From Cheilinus undulatus (taxonomy: Eukaryota; Chordata; Actinopteri; Labriformes; Labridae): a DNA stretch of 64,000 nucleotides. Below the pieces are notes generated by a model. That model did not search any database and had not been told where the DNA came from. It worked only from the letters and a program-made list of their open reading frames with translations. Location: the NCBI RefSeq assembly GCF_018320785.1, contig NC_054869.1, positions 37,289,789-37,353,788 on the forward strand, read 5' to 3'. A program made the position numbers and the translations under genes. Shown here piece by piece: positions 49,842 to 62,215 of this stretch; the first letter of the stretch is position 1; every line of letters starts with the position of its first letter.

Positions 49842-50909
49842 GATTCTTTGACTATTTCAGTGTTTTCTTGGGGATATTTAATTGATTGGAGGAAGAAGTG
49901 AGACGAAGATTGTGGGTGCTGCCAGAGCAAAAAGCCTTCAGTGGACACAGACCTTAACAGTAGGGGGCAGAAAAAGACTTTTTTTACATTGTCTACAACA
50001 AAGATTCATGATGAATGTACGTTTTACGGTTAAAGACAGCAGGAGGAGCTTTTTCTTCAGAAAACACTACTTACACATGTAGAGGACAAGATTGGCATAG
50101 ACGTAAACTGTACCGCAGAGTCCACACAGGGGCTCCAAAATCAACACAACCAAAAAGTTCTTCACGGTGGCATTAAACAAAGCCTCTGACCTTAAAGTGA
50201 GTATTAACAGAGACAAAAACATAAAAGATTACTGCAGGAGAAACATGATAATGACTATTTTCAGGTGTACATTTGGAGTTAATACTTGACTATTAAAAAC
50301 ACTCACTGCATTCAATCTGCTTTTCTAAATAAAAGAAAATCCTTCAATTCAGACCACTGGTGGATATTGCTAACACAAAAAAGTTCTCTTAGACTGGCTT
50401 TCCAAACAGGACAAACAGATGCTAACTACCTACACAGGCCTCCATTTTGACTGATTGAAGTAACACGGACTTATTTGAAACAACTGCCACTTGAACACCC
50501 AGACTGATGTACCATTACATTTAGCAGAAAGTGGGTATGATCTAAAGGGTGTGCCCCTTTGTGAAGTGTGTGTGATCACAGGAAAAAGCATTAATTGTAC
50601 AGCACAGGAAGCAAAGGTAATAAACATCACACTTGGAGATGGGGAAAAAAACATTTCCCCAAAATAGGACACAAAAAAACCTCATTCCTCTTCTTTGCCC
50701 CAACAAAACATCTGTGTTATTTCTCCAAATCCAAACTTCTCTCACCTCAACTGTCTTCCACAATCTGATCTCTTAATTCTCTATAGCCCTAAAGAAAGTG
50801 AAAGGAGCAGTGCGGCTCCCTTCATGAAATAAATGCCAAAGAGAAAAGAGTGAGAGCGCACACCAAACTGCTGGTGTCTGTGCTCCCAGACGCCCTCTCT
50901 TTACGTCCC
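49842..50909. other. region downstream of plcxd3 stop
   Basis: It probably contains the plcxd3 3'UTR on the minus strand. I see no convincing AATAAA in that orientation in the first few hundred nt, so no end is given. No other gene is seen. Confidence 0.4.
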
Positions 50910-51066
50910 TCAGGTGGCATCATCTTCATCGTCATCCAGGTGATAGTTGAGGGTGATGACAGCGCTGATGAACTCTCCGAGCTCCACAAAGTCAGCTGTG
51001 ATAATGTTGATGCCACTCTCGCCGGGTCTCTGTGACCTGATCCACTGCATCATCCCCGGCAGCGCC
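50910..51066 (-). CDS. plcxd3: plcxd3 terminal exon
   Basis: This 157-nt exon reads ALPGMMQWIRSQRPGESGIN, IITADFVELGEFIS, then a conserved LNY and the acidic end DDDEDDAT before TGA. The length and stop position match the family's last exon. Confidence 0.96.
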
Positions 51067-54000
51067 CTGAGAGGATGCAAGAAAGCACACACATAGGCAT
51101 CAGGATGAAAAAGCAGAAGGTGGGAAATAAAGTCACGAAAGGTATAGATGGGGTTGGAAAAAGGGATGATTTATGGATGGCTGGTTTAACACAGAAAGGG
51201 GACATGCTGTGATAAAAGATCTCTTTCGCACAGCATGGGATATCTGCAAGCCAGACACCAGCTGTGAAGATGACACTCTGAACAGATGCTGGTCATGTTC
51301 ATGTGATCTGAGCACTATGGCATGGTGTTGCTTCTGCAGGGGTCTCACCCAGGTTTCTATATGGTAAAATGCCTCATCCATACGCCTGCTTTCCTGTTCA
51401 GTTGAGTTATACATTTGCCATCTGTAAGTGGATTTTCATCCAATATTTTTTATGTGAATTTTAAATGTGTGTATAGAAAAAAAAAAACATCTGAAAATGC
51501 TGCAGGTTGTAAAAAAAACTTTGTTTGGATGAGATGAAAATGTAGGCAAGTCAATACACCGCATTCCAAATTATTATGCAATTGGATTTTAGTGTCAAAA
51601 GAGTAATTTTTTTTTTTTTTTTAATGAAACTCACGGATGGCCTTGTGTCTCGGGGCTCTTTAGATCACTGAAATCAATCTAAGACACCTGTGATAATTAG
51701 TTTGCCAGATGAGCCCAATTAAAGGAAACCAATTAAGAAGGTTGTTCCACACTATTAAGCAGGCCACAGGTTTCAAACAAGCAATATAGGAAAGAAAAAG
51801 GATCTCTCTGCTGCTGAAAAGCGTCAAATAGTGCAATGCCTTGGACAAGGTATGAAAACAAAGCGTGATCTTTGTACTGTGAAGAAATTTGTGGCTGATT
51901 CAGAGCACAGATGGGTTTGTGCAGATAAAGGCTTAATGAGGAAGGTTTCTGACAGACAAATTCATTGGATTAAAAGAGCAGCTGCAAAAATGCCATTACA
52001 AAGCAGCAAACAGGTATTTGAAGCTGCTGGTGCCTCTGGAGTCCCAAGAACCTGAGGGTGTAGGATCCTCCAAAGGCTTGCAGTCGTGCATAAACCTACT
52101 ATCCGGCCACCCCAAACCAATGCTCACAAGCAGAAACGGTTGCAGAGGGCCCAGAAATATGTGAGGACTCATTTTCAAACAGTCTTCTTTACTGATGAGT
52201 GCCGTGCAACTCTGGATGGTCCAGATGGAGGAGTAGTGGATGGTTGGTGGATGGCCACCATGTCTCAACAAGGCTGCGACATCAGCAAGGACGTTGGCGG
52301 AGTCATGTTTTGGGCCAGAATCATGAGGAGAGAGCTGGTAGACCCCTTTGGGGTCCCTGAAGGTGTGAAAATGACCTCGACAAAGTATATAGAGTTTCTG
52401 ACTGACCTCTTCTTTCCATGGTACAAAAAGAAGAACCGGCCTTCCATAGAAAAATTATCTTCATGCATGACAATGCACCATCTCATGCTGCAAAGAATAC
52501 CTCTGTGTCATTGGCTGCTATGGGTATTAAAGGAGAGAAACTCATGGTGTGGCCCCCCATCCTCCCCTGACCTCAACCCTATTGAGAACATGGTAAAGAA
52601 AGCACCTATGACTGTTACTAGAACTCCTCAGAGAGCACATTGGTCTCGAAGAAGAAAGCCAAAACTCCCAATTTCCACAAATCTTCCTCCTTCCTTTTCC
52701 TAGTCTTCCACAACCTATGCCTTTTTTTTCATTTTTCATGAGTAGCATCACCTGCTGCTCAGCCTACTGACTCCTATACTTGCATAGCAGTAGAGGATGG
52801 AGACACAAACAAATTTGCTTTTTTTTTTCCAGCTGAATTTCAACGTTATTGGCCTGGTGAGAATTGCTGATAAAAGAGTGACCGGATGAATTATTCATGG
52901 CAGGAAAATTGATTGTTTTGCTGCTGATAAACTAGTGACATTAAAAAAGGCTGGCATACAAAGCTGAGGGTAAAGCAGGGAAATGAAGTAGTTCTCAGAA
53001 GTGAGAGGAAGGTGATACACAGGCCTCAGGTTTATGGCAGCTATTAAAAAAGTCAGGATGCTGATGCCAAACGCCTGGGGATATGTGTAGGAATCAACAC
53101 GCCTCTGGATTAAATCACAAAATGCCATGGTGACTTATTATGATGTCCCTGCCAGTGAATGTCTGTTGGCAGGTGTTTTGTGTGAATCATGTCATTTCTG
53201 TCGCCTGAGGTGTTGCAGTGGATCTGGTCACGCTGCTCCTGTGCTTATGTTCGGTTAAATTCCTTGTCACAAGTGCCGGTCCTGGTGTTCAACTCAACAT
53301 GGATATAAAACATTTCACACAAACATGAGCAGGTGCACACACCTTTCTGTGATGGTCTCTCTCAGTCCGCTGGCCACACCCTTCATCACAGTGCTCGCCT
53401 TCGGTGTCAGAACAACCTGGGAGACAAAGAAGGTCCCCTTCCTCCTGCAGGGGAAATATCGAGCATTTAGACATGTTTGATGTATTTTATATAACATTTG
53501 GTTTCTCCATGTATTGTGAGAATTTGATACAAAGTGGCCCCACAACCAAGAGGTATTTCATTAACTGATAAACCTGCTTGACATTAAAATTATTAATTTT
53601 GACAACCCACACAGAAAAACAAAAATGTTCAAGCCAGACAAAAAATACAACCAAAAATGTCAAATGAATATTCATGTTTTAGTTTTCATAACCACGTTTT
53701 TAGAGTTTTATGAGATGGTTTCACGAAGAGAAGATGATGGTTTAAAATTTTATAGTTGTTGTAAGTGAAACCTAAATTCCAAAAAAGTTGGGACATTGTG
53801 TAAACATTTGAATGCAAACCAAAATACAGCATCAACTTCAACCTATGTTCAATTTAATACAGCACTAAGATACTTCTAATGTCAAAACTGGTAAACATTA
53901 TTCTTTCTGGAACTATACACATTGGAATTTGATATCTTCATCATGTTCCAGAAAAGTTGGTCAGGGGTAAGAAAAGACTGGGAAAGCTGTGAAATTCTCA

Positions 54001-57000
54001 AAAAAACACCTAGAACATTCAAAGGCAAGAGGGTTTATTGGTAACAGGTCATTGCACCATTATTGAGTATAAAAGGAGCATCCCTGAAAGACTCAGTCTT
54101 TTACAGTCAATAATGGTGTTCCTGTATTTGTCAAAGACTGTATGAGCTGGGCAGTTTATGAACAGAGTCCTTCAATAAGCAGTCACACGAAATGTAGAGA
54201 TTTCTTGCAGCCCGTAAAATTAAGGGTGACCTGGAATAGTTAGGAGGAGTCTGATTCGACTATGAGCCTCATAGTCTGAATAATCTGGAGAGAGAGAGTA
54301 CAGAATCTCTGTACATAAAGGGCAAGGCTGAAAAACAAACATTGAATGTCCATGACCTTCAATCAATCAGTTGGCACTGCATTAAAAACCCTCAGGTAAC
54401 CCAGTATGTTGCTGCATCTAAAAATTCAAGTTAAGACTACCTTAAAAGCCATATATATTTATCAAAAGCATCCAGAAGCACCGATGATATCACTGTATCT
54501 GAGCTCATCTGAGATGGACTGATTGAGGAAAAGTGATCATAAAGTGTTCTGTGATCCTATGAGTCCACATTTCTAATTGTTTTTAGAATACTGGCCGTCA
54601 AGTCCTTCAGGCTGAAGAGGAAAAGGACCAGCCAGATTGTTATCAGCACAAGGTGAGAAAGCCAGCATCTGTGATGTTGTGTGGGTGTATTAGTGCTCAT
54701 GGCATGGGTAACTTGCACATCATAAAGGCACCATAAATACCGAGAGGTACACACAGGTTTTGGAGCAGCATGCTTCAATCCAGGTGTTGTCTTTCTCAGA
54801 GATGTTTCTGCTTATTTCAGCAAGACAATGCCAAGCCACAATCCGTAAGAGGTGCAACAGCATGACTTCACAGGAAAGAGTGTGTTTAATAGACTAGCCT
54901 GCAGTCCACACCAGTCTCCCATTAAAAATGTATGGTGCAGAGTATGACATTGGAATGCCCACAGAGTTATTAGAAGAAAAGTTGATGTAACACAGTGGTA
55001 AAAAGGCTCCTTTTCCCCTTTTTTTGGGGGGAATATTGTGAAGGCATCGAATTCAGGATATGTGAATATAGTTGTAAACAAATAATGTTGATTAGGTTGA
55101 ACATTAAATAGCTTGTCTTTACACTAGAGTTAACTGAATGTAGCTAACTGATTGAAGACAACATAATTACCAGATATACTGAGGTGTTTCAATGGATCTA
55201 CAGTGCTTAACAAATTTATTAGACCAACTGTCATATTTGTCTCAGAGACCATCCAGCATCATGAAGTGCTTTAATGTGGACTCTTTCATTTTCAGTGAGC
55301 TCTCGACATTTTACCATTTTGAACAGGAATGAGGAATTTCAAACTGAATTCACCTCTTTATACCAAAATTTGAGCCAGCTCACAGGGCTTCTCTGAGAAG
55401 TCAGAAATTAATCAAGCATAACATTCAAGCACTAAAACTAATTTTTCTGTTCAGGAATGCAAGTAAATAACTAGAATTTGACATATTAATCAAGAAATAT
55501 TAACGTGCTTTACTATTTTTTCTGTTTTTTGTAAATCAGTAAATTTGAAAATTCATGGATAACAATAATAATTACATTTTAGTATTAAAAATATCATTTT
55601 GGTTAAAAAGCTTCTACATATTGGTGTATTAACCATTGCAGAAACATAAAAAATGATTTTGGTAATTACCAATAATGTTAATTAAGGGCAGCTGTTTCAT
55701 AAACCTTTCTTTGGGTAGTGGTCTAATAAATTTGTTAAGCACTGTATCTCACAGGCAAATCCAAGGAAGAAACTCGGGCACATGAATCACTTAATGCCGT
55801 TTTGACTCTTATGAAGATGCATTAACATTAGTCATCTGCACCTGATTAAACTGCATTAAGTGATTTGTGTGCTCCAGTTTCTTCCTTGGATTTACCTGTG
55901 AGATAGATCCATTAAAACACTTCTGTACCTTACTGGTCACTTCTGTGAGCACCGACCTCCACCTGTGGGCTGAAGTGCAAGAGACTCCCTCTTCACAATT
56001 ACCAAACAGTTTATTGGTGAGAACTAGTCCAATGGTTTTCACACTTTGTGCCCAAGGCATACCTAAGATTAATCCTAAATCCCAAGGCAGTCATATGCAT
56101 GCAAAATAGCCTCTTTGGCACAGGGCACAGTTTCTTTGATTGTGTAGTTGTAGTAGTAAAATACAGTTTTATGAAGTCCTACGCTGCACCTAGACTTGCC
56201 TTAAACCCCACCAGTGGGCCTCAGCGAACTATCTGGGAACCATTGGGGCAACTGTGGCTTAGCAGGTAGAGTTGGTTGTCTTGTAGATGGAAGGTTGTGG
56301 GTTTGATCCCCAGCTCCCACAGTCTTCCTCTTTGGGCAAGACACCTAACCCAAATTTGCTCCAACTGTGGTGTGTAAATGCGTATGTGTATGAATGAGAT
56401 TAGCTAATCTGACAACAGTGAATGAATGGGTGTGTATAGGTAGGTGTGACCTGTGGTGTAAAAGCACTTTGAGTAGTCAGATGACTAGAAAAACTCATTC
56501 ACCTAAGGTATGTTTATTCTCTTGGGACATTCAAAAAAAGAAACATTTACACGTGGTAAAGATTCTGATGAAAAAGAGATTTTTTTTTTTTTTTTTTTAC
56601 AGCAATTGCTATTTTTTGTGGATCAAGGAGGCTTAGCTTTTCTCAGATGCAAGTTATAGAGGCTCAAAGGTACAAAAAGGGTGGGAACCACAATTCAAAC
56701 TCTACTTACAGAAAGAAAGAAAAAAAAAATTAACAGCTTTTGTATTCTGAACTGAAACAATGTGAGAATTATAACAATAACTCAAAATGATGTTACAGTA
56801 GTCAGTCATGTGTAGACTGTTGGACATTTGCCTGCCATAGAACATTAAACACAGGTAATGATCCAGCTTTAAATCCCAGAGGCAATAACAACACAGATGC
56901 AGATTATAAAGGTTTTGTCCTATTAAACTTCTGCGTTAAGAAAACAGAGCAGACAATGTAAATGTAGAGCCTTACCTGCGATCGGTGACGGACGCCTGCA

Positions 57001-57151
57001 GAAACTGCACCAGCTTCTCTGGATCTGTGGTGTTGGCCCAGGGAGCGGGCATCATCTGGCCCGGCCACAAAAACGGCACCTCAAGAGCCATGGGGTGATG
57101 GTAGAAGACGAGCACCTGGTACTCCTTCTCCCACAGATACTGCAGAGTCAC
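50910..57151 (-). CDS. plcxd3: PI-PLC X-domain-containing protein 3, C-terminal three exons
   Basis: Coding exons are 56976-57151, 53343-53444 and 50910-51066 (stop TGA 50910-50912), joined in phase with AG/GT borders, giving 144 residues against 321 in human PLCXD3. They cover the C-terminal half: TLQYLWEKEYQVLVFYHHPM, ALEVPFLWPGQMMPAPWANT, RKGTFFVSQVVLTPKASTVM, GVASGLRETITER, then GESGINIITADFVELGEFIS. This is the second half of the TIM-barrel-like X domain. PLCXD proteins hydrolyse phosphoinositides and lack the PH, EF-hand, Y and C2 domains of classic PLCs. The catalytic histidines are encoded in upstream exons beyond the right edge. The C-terminus after the conserved LNY is an acidic tail (DDDEDDAT), longer in acid residues than the mammalian one. 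Orientation is the same as c7. Confidence 0.95.
51562..52760 (+). mobile_element. Tc1/mariner-like transposon relic in a plcxd3 intron
   Basis: The left end ACCGCATTCCAAATTATTAT (then GCAATTGG) is a known mariner-like terminus. From about 51790 the plus strand encodes transposase: KKKDLSAAEKRQIVQCLGQG, QIHWIKRAAAKMPLQSSKQV, an in-frame stop (TGA at 52053), then KRLQRAQKYVRTHFQTVFFT-DE and finally PPSSPDLNPIENM. The DNAP-H motif (FMHDNAPSHAAKNT) is in a different frame near 52460-52500, so there are at least two frameshifts. No right terminus was found. Confidence 0.85.
53343..53444 (-). CDS. plcxd3: plcxd3 exon (GTFFVSQVVLTPKAS)
   Basis: This 102-nt exon completes an arginine codon, reads RKGTFFVSQVVLTPKASTVM, KGVASGLRETITE, and ends AG|GTGTGT. 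Confidence 0.96.
53768..54960 (+). mobile_element. Tc1/mariner-like relic of a second subfamily, in a plcxd3 intron
   Basis: The left end ATTCCAAAAAAGTTGGGACA is a familiar fish terminus. Downstream, AACAGGTCATTGCACC, AAAGGGCAAGGCTGAAAAAC and GAGGAAAAGGACCAGCCAGA follow the order of a transposase gene. The catalytic blocks are recognisable at 54820-54840 (QQDNAKPQ) and 54890-54940 (ACSPHQSPIKNVWC-like). Frames are extensively broken. A foreign 60-70-nt palindrome unit sits at about 54222-54290. Confidence 0.8.
54222..54290. repeat. second copy of the GACTATGAGCCTCATAGTC palindrome unit
   Basis: It starts AAGGGTGACCTGGAATAGTT and carries GGAGTCTGATTCGACTATGA, then GCCTCATAGTC, matching the unit at 25441-25525. 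The right arm has decayed. Confidence 0.75.
55201..55744. mobile_element. mariner-type MITE, 544 bp, TA duplication
   Basis: The ends CAGTGCTTAACAAATTTATT (then AGACCAAC) and (inverted) CAGTGCTTAACAAATTTATT (then AGACCACT) are identical over at least 26 bp. TA is present on both sides. AT-rich and non-coding. It lies in the 3.5-kb plcxd3 intron. Confidence 0.9.
56245..56508 (+). mobile_element. tRNA-derived SINE in a plcxd3 intron
   Basis: The head GGGGCAACTGTGGCTTAGCA (then GGTAGAG) has a Pol III A box, and GGGTTTGATCCCC a B box. The body GGGCAAGACACCTAACCC and tail GTGGTGTAAAAGCACTTTGA (then GTAGTCAGATGACTAGAAAA) match a widespread fish SINE family. The final 3' repeat tail is missing. It is not a functional tRNA gene. 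Confidence 0.82.
56976..57151 (-). CDS. plcxd3: plcxd3 exon (LWEKEYQVLVFYHHP)
   Basis: This 176-nt exon begins in phase 0 after CTCCAG with VTLQYLWEKEYQ. It ends ASVTDR plus AG|GTAAGG. It includes the highly conserved LWPGQMMPAPWANTTDPEKL. Confidence 0.96.
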
Positions 57152-57632
57152 CTGGAGAGGGAGGCAGCAATACTGACAAGACTTATCTGATGAAAATCTT
57201 ACTCTGGTGTTGTTGCTTTTCCAAAATATTTAAACAATTCTAACTGTCATCATACATCTGTTTTATTGTTTTTTTTATTTCAAAATAGCTGCAGCAGTTC
57301 AAAAAGAAAGATGTATTCACAAATTAGTAGACCACTGTTTTTTATTTCATGAACAAATTTCACAAAATGAGAGTGGTGGAATGTTATTACCACCAGCCTT
57401 AAAAACATTATATGAATTGGGGTAATTATTTTTTCAATTAAGATAGATGTTTTAGTGTGGAATTTCTACATATTGTAGTTTTAAAAGGAAGCTTTTTATC
57501 ACCACTACAGCTTTGCTAAATGTTGAGAGATTAATGTTAGGTCTCTTTAAAGAATCAACAACAGAATACAGCCTCAACAAGGTGTCAAGAGATATCATTT
57601 GTTATGTGATTTATATGTAAAGATTGATTATT

Positions 57633-57700
57633 TACAATACAATACAATACAATACAATACAATAACTTTATTTATCCCCGAAGGGAAATTCATTTGTGTG
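57633..57700 (-). mobile_element. 5'-truncated LINE 3' tail with (TTGTA)n
   Basis: On the minus strand GAATTTCCCTTCGGGGATAA, then ATAAAGTTATTGTATTGTATT, is the well-known 3' end of a fish non-LTR retrotransposon followed by its pentamer tail (about five to six copies of ACAAT on the plus strand). Only the tail is present. Confidence 0.75.
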
Positions 57701-60700
57701 GAGTCTCATCTGTTTATGCCATATGATTGACATGTCAAAAGTAGGGGTTAAGCATTTTTAAACAGAAAGCTGATATGTACCTGTCAACTGACTCGAAAGG
57801 AAAAGAAAGCAAATGCAAAGTAGATGCCTGATGAATTGCACTGCTTCCTTATTATTCGGCTTGTCTGATTGACCCAAGAAATTGTCACGTTTCTTACTTC
57901 TGGGGACAGGTGTGTTTTATTTGTCTTGAATAACAGTTTTATTCCTAGTCAAAATATATTTCTTGTCAAGAGAAACAACACAAAGTCAAAGATTGCAAAT
58001 CAAAACTTAAATGCACAATTTCTTCACAGGTTTCAAAGAGGTGAAACATCATTTATGAAGACATTTCTCAGAAATAACAGTTTAAGGCTGAGGAGCACTT
58101 TCAAGAAATGTATTCTCTGGTAAACTACTGGCATAAACTTTGGGCTGCCCTTAGAAATATTTTTTTTTAATAATATTTTTACAGGACTCTGTCTAAAGCT
58201 ATGGAACACAGATGTGTTGCTTATGTCAATAGCTATGCCACTGTTAACTAAGCTATGTTATGAGGTTGAAAGCAGTTGAAAATTAAGACATGACTTCAGC
58301 TGCAGGGAAAAGCCATTGATGAGGAGGACTTTACTGAACTATAAACTGTGGGTGCTTTTGTCTGTCTTTGGGAAAGGTTGGATTTTACTGTTTTAGTGGA
58401 GGTTATAGTTACATAAGATCATCAGTATATAAGGACTAATATGGGACAGTTGATGGTAAGAGTCAGTTTTCATTTGAGTTTTAATGAGGCATCGAATTAA
58501 CTGAGAGCTGCTTTGTTATTTGGTGGGATTTATGTGTTGTTGTTAGTGTCGGATGGTATTTGGCTGTTGTAAGCTATAGTAGTAGCTAGTGTGCTAATGG
58601 AACTAATGTGAAGCTAAGTGTTGTTGTTTGTGTGTAAAATGTTTGTTTAAACAACTTACACAAAGACAAATACAGGACTGTCTTTTCTCAGTCATTTCCA
58701 AGGTTTAGTCATGTAATTTCTACAAACAACTAGGCTGTAATAACAGGGTAAATCACTCAGGCTTGGTTTCTACTGTGTTGGACTTTTCAGACAGAAACAG
58801 GCTCCTTCATTCCTGTTTTTGCACAGACATAAAGCCATCACAGTGTTTCTGTTTTGTATGTTTAATTGCTGCTAATTGCAGGTTATCAGTCACCTGGCTG
58901 TTTAAAATATATGTCCGGTAGTTGTGCTGAATGGCCAAAATTCCTGAAGACTGCCAGTATATTTGCCAGAAATAAAAAGCTCTAGCTGAAGCTCTGGTCT
59001 AACTTAAAAGGGAGAAATGATGTGGTACAAATGATGGCCTTGTATACAGTGTTTGCTTTAACAATACACTAATGATACAGTTTAACAGTCTAAGTCGCTG
59101 CTTTCAATATTGATCATTTCCAAGCGTGTCATGCTTCCAATAATAAAGTGGAATACTATGACTAATACAGCAAACATTAATTACCACCTCTGGGGGTAAT
59201 TACTTGTATACTGTGATAGAGCTTTTGATACACTGGGAACATGCCTACTCCTTGTGTATTTCGTATAACTGTGTCAACTAAGACAACTGTAAAATCACTG
59301 CAGGCAATTTCATTTCATCAGTGATATGGTGACAGTGGATTTTGTTGCCAGAATCGCTCATGGAACATAAAGAAAATATAAGATGCTGAAACCATCATTA
59401 TGCTCTGTCTTCAAAGCCCAGCTGGTTATCATGGCACCACATGGAGGCGGTGCCCTGTAGACCTTTGCAGTAGATGTCATTATCCCTTTATTTCCCTTGC
59501 ATTTGAAAGTTGGGGACAAAGAGTGTCTTTGCCCACTTTTCCAGTGCCGGTGGCACAAATCACTTCCTAGGGATTGGTTATTTCCCCTTAAAATAATAAA
59601 AATTCTGCAAAAGTAGCTTTGTGCAGCAGGTAGATTTTGTTTCTGAGCAGAACAGTGAGGTTGAAGTGGCAACGAGGGAGTAGTAGAGTAGATGTAGTTA
59701 AAGCAATGTTCAGTAAGGTTCAAGAGGAGTGAATGAAGCAGAAAAGAACACCAATCTGACATTTGTCTACTCTAAATTTAAACACCACCCCGGATGCCCT
59801 CCAAAGCACTGAGAAGAAGTTCATTATTCCCTAGAATCCACTAGTCAGTGTTGGCCTTTTCCTCTCCTCTACATTCAATTTTCACTGAGCAGCAGCACCT
59901 GACAGGAAACTATGATCAGAGAGCAGCCGTGGGAGGTGCTGAAGGGCTGATGAATTTTAAAGGTGACTGATATTTCCAGTGCACTAAAGGTTCTTCTAAT
60001 ACACCTTCACCTCAAGGTTGTCAGGATAACAGAGTTTAAAACTTTGATATGATACTGGTGGAAATCAAGAAATATCAATAACTGTTTGGACAGCACAGCA
60101 GCTAAAGTCCTTGGCACTCAGTATGGGATAATATCTTGTTTTTAAAAGCTACAAAATGTAGAATGTTGCACTGGAATGTCTACATGAATTAAAAAACGAC
60201 TATGCTAATGCTCTCTTTTTAAAACTGTGTACTTACATTACTTTAAATATTTCCAACAGTTTTTAAAGCCAAACACAACTGCTGGAAAAGAGCCACTGTG
60301 ACGGACATTATAGTGGTCCTGAACACTGGATGTTGATTAAAAGACTGCTACATTAAGAGGCATGCTGCTGGAAGCCAACCTTCTGTTGCTGTATATCACA
60401 ATTATTCTCTGCCATTGGCTACGTGTTCTTTCACCCAAGCACTCCCAAACATTTAACTCCACCTCTGACCCCTGTTATGTGACATCACTAGACCTATCTA
60501 AGTCGAATAGTCCTGAGGTGCTGCTCAGAACAACAACAAAAAAAAAGTAAATCCCAGTTGTGGATTCATGGATGAAAGATCCTTTGCAAGAAGCTTGCAG
60601 CATTAACGAGGAAAGCACCTTTAAACAGCTTTTCTCCACCTTTATATGGAATTCTTCCATGAAACCAAAACAATGTTTTACTTTTTGGTAAACTTGCATT

Positions 60701-60954
60701 ATTTAGTATATTTTTCCTGAATAGCCTTGTAAATTCAAAATTATAAGTCAGCGGCGACGAAGGGCCGAACTGAGCAGTGGGTTGGTCTCCACTTGTCACC
60801 TTTTGTTATTGTTTTCACTAACCCCAAATTTCAACATCCTCATCCTTTGCTCCTACCAAAAGTGAGCAGTGTTGCACAGCGGGAGCACAGCGCTACGTAG
60901 CCCTGAGCAGCTTGAGACAAGAGGGTACTAGAGCATGGGTTCCAGCAGGAAACG

Positions 60955-61170
60955 TATGTAAACAGTGGATTATTTTGCCTTCCTGGTGTTGATTTGCCAT
61001 TCATTTAGGCCTGATTCCATGATTTTATTGCGTCTTCCATGTTTGAGTACATAATGAAGTTTAAAGGTTTATGTTTTCTACATAGAAAGTGTGGTTTCAT
61101 GTAGAATTCTGTGGTTTTCTACCTAAATGGTGCCATAGCTCTGTGACCCACTGACCTCTTGATGCTTGCT
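60955..61170 (+). repeat. dispersed repeat, second copy of 47945-48190
   Basis: GTAAACAGTGGATTATTTTG, TTTAAAGGTTTATGTTTTCT and GAATTCTGTGGTTTTC align in order with the copy at 47945-48190, with scattered differences. No coding frame or termini are visible. Confidence 0.6.
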
Positions 61171-61554
61171 TGTGCCACAGGATAAGACTTAATGTTGATA
61201 TAAAGACGATTTATAATTGAAAGCTCATGCCTTGTGTTGTATTTAGAAGTTGACCGGGTCCTTTGCATGTTTTTTGCTGGCTGTTTGGATCAATCTGCTT
61301 TGTGTGAAATGATGTGGTTAAGCAGCAGCTGGTGCTGAAAATAGCACGTATCTCAAGCAAAGTAGAATGACGTGGCTCATCTGGGATGCACCAGAGCCAG
61401 AGTGCAGGCAGTGGAATTGCAAAGACTGACTAGAAAGGAAGTGATTTGCTCCACAGTGACCTTTGCGAGTGGGTCGCGGCACAGCTGATGCTTGTGTGAC
61501 GGGGTTCACACAATGTGCTTTATTACCAAATAAGCTGTGTTTCCTCTCTCTTAT

Positions 61555-61809
61555 TATGGGAAATGTGAGGTCTCTTGCAAACAAAACTAGTGGGTGGTGT
61601 TAGAAAGGAGTCATAGTGTGATGTGCTTCACAGAGACGTGGCTGCTTCAGGATGTCCCTGACCACAAGGTGGCCATCACCGGTTTCCAGACTGTCTGGGC
61701 CAACCAGGATTGCACGGAGAGTGTTAAGCGAAAAGACGAGGGGCTTGCCATTCTCACTAACAACAGATGGTGTAATCTTGGTCATATTACGGCAAGAGAG
61801 CATATTTGT
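61555..61809 (+). mobile_element. non-LTR retrotransposon endonuclease relic
   Basis: GNVRSLANKTSG is followed, after a frame change, by HSVMCFTETWLLQDVPDHKV, then RKDEGLAILTNNRWCNLGHI. These are the N-terminal motifs of an APE-type endonuclease (GNVRSL, FTETWL, GGLAxxxNxRWC). The reading is cut off at 61809 exactly where a MITE begins. Confidence 0.82.
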
Positions 61810-62215
61810 TAACCTTGCAAAGCAGATGGATACACCCGTTTCCGTGTTTCTCACTGGTGAATCCATCTTGTAAAGCTCCTGCCTGAATTGTTTGGGCCCA
61901 GTTAGAAAGTGACAGGACCAATCAGTAATGAGGGGCAGTACTTTCAGGTGCGGCAGAGACGTGATGCAAGCAGCAACAAGAGGCCGGTACAATTATGGGG
62001 GAAGACATTAGCGTGGATGCTGCTAAAGCATCAGTTTTATCAGCACTTGATGACATTTCTTTGTTAAAAGAAGAACAAAGAACAGCAGTGAGTTGTTTTC
62101 TTTTCAAAAACGACAAAAGTCATGTACTGACATGTCTACAGTAGCCATGGTTCGCTTTATGCATGGTTCTCTATGAGTTTACTCCTCGGTAGGGATGCAC
62201 TGCAGTAGTGGCTAC
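61810..62215 (+). mobile_element. MITE family 'TAAC-GTTA', copy 4, one end lost
   Basis: The left end TAACCTTGCAAAGCAGATGG is intact. The body follows copy 1 through GGAAGACATTAGCGTGGATG and AGAAGAACAAAGAACAGCA to TTTACTCCTCGGTAGGGATG. The right third is missing. Confidence 0.82.

Noticed and set aside
52086-52703. 205-residue open frame, the longest in the window
   Set aside because: It is a frame-shifted part of a mariner-like transposase. The catalytic DNAP-H motif falls in another frame and a stop lies upstream, so it is not a functional gene.
56245-56320. Possible tRNA gene (A and B boxes)
   Set aside because: The cloverleaf does not close and the downstream body and tail match a fish SINE family, so it is a SINE head.
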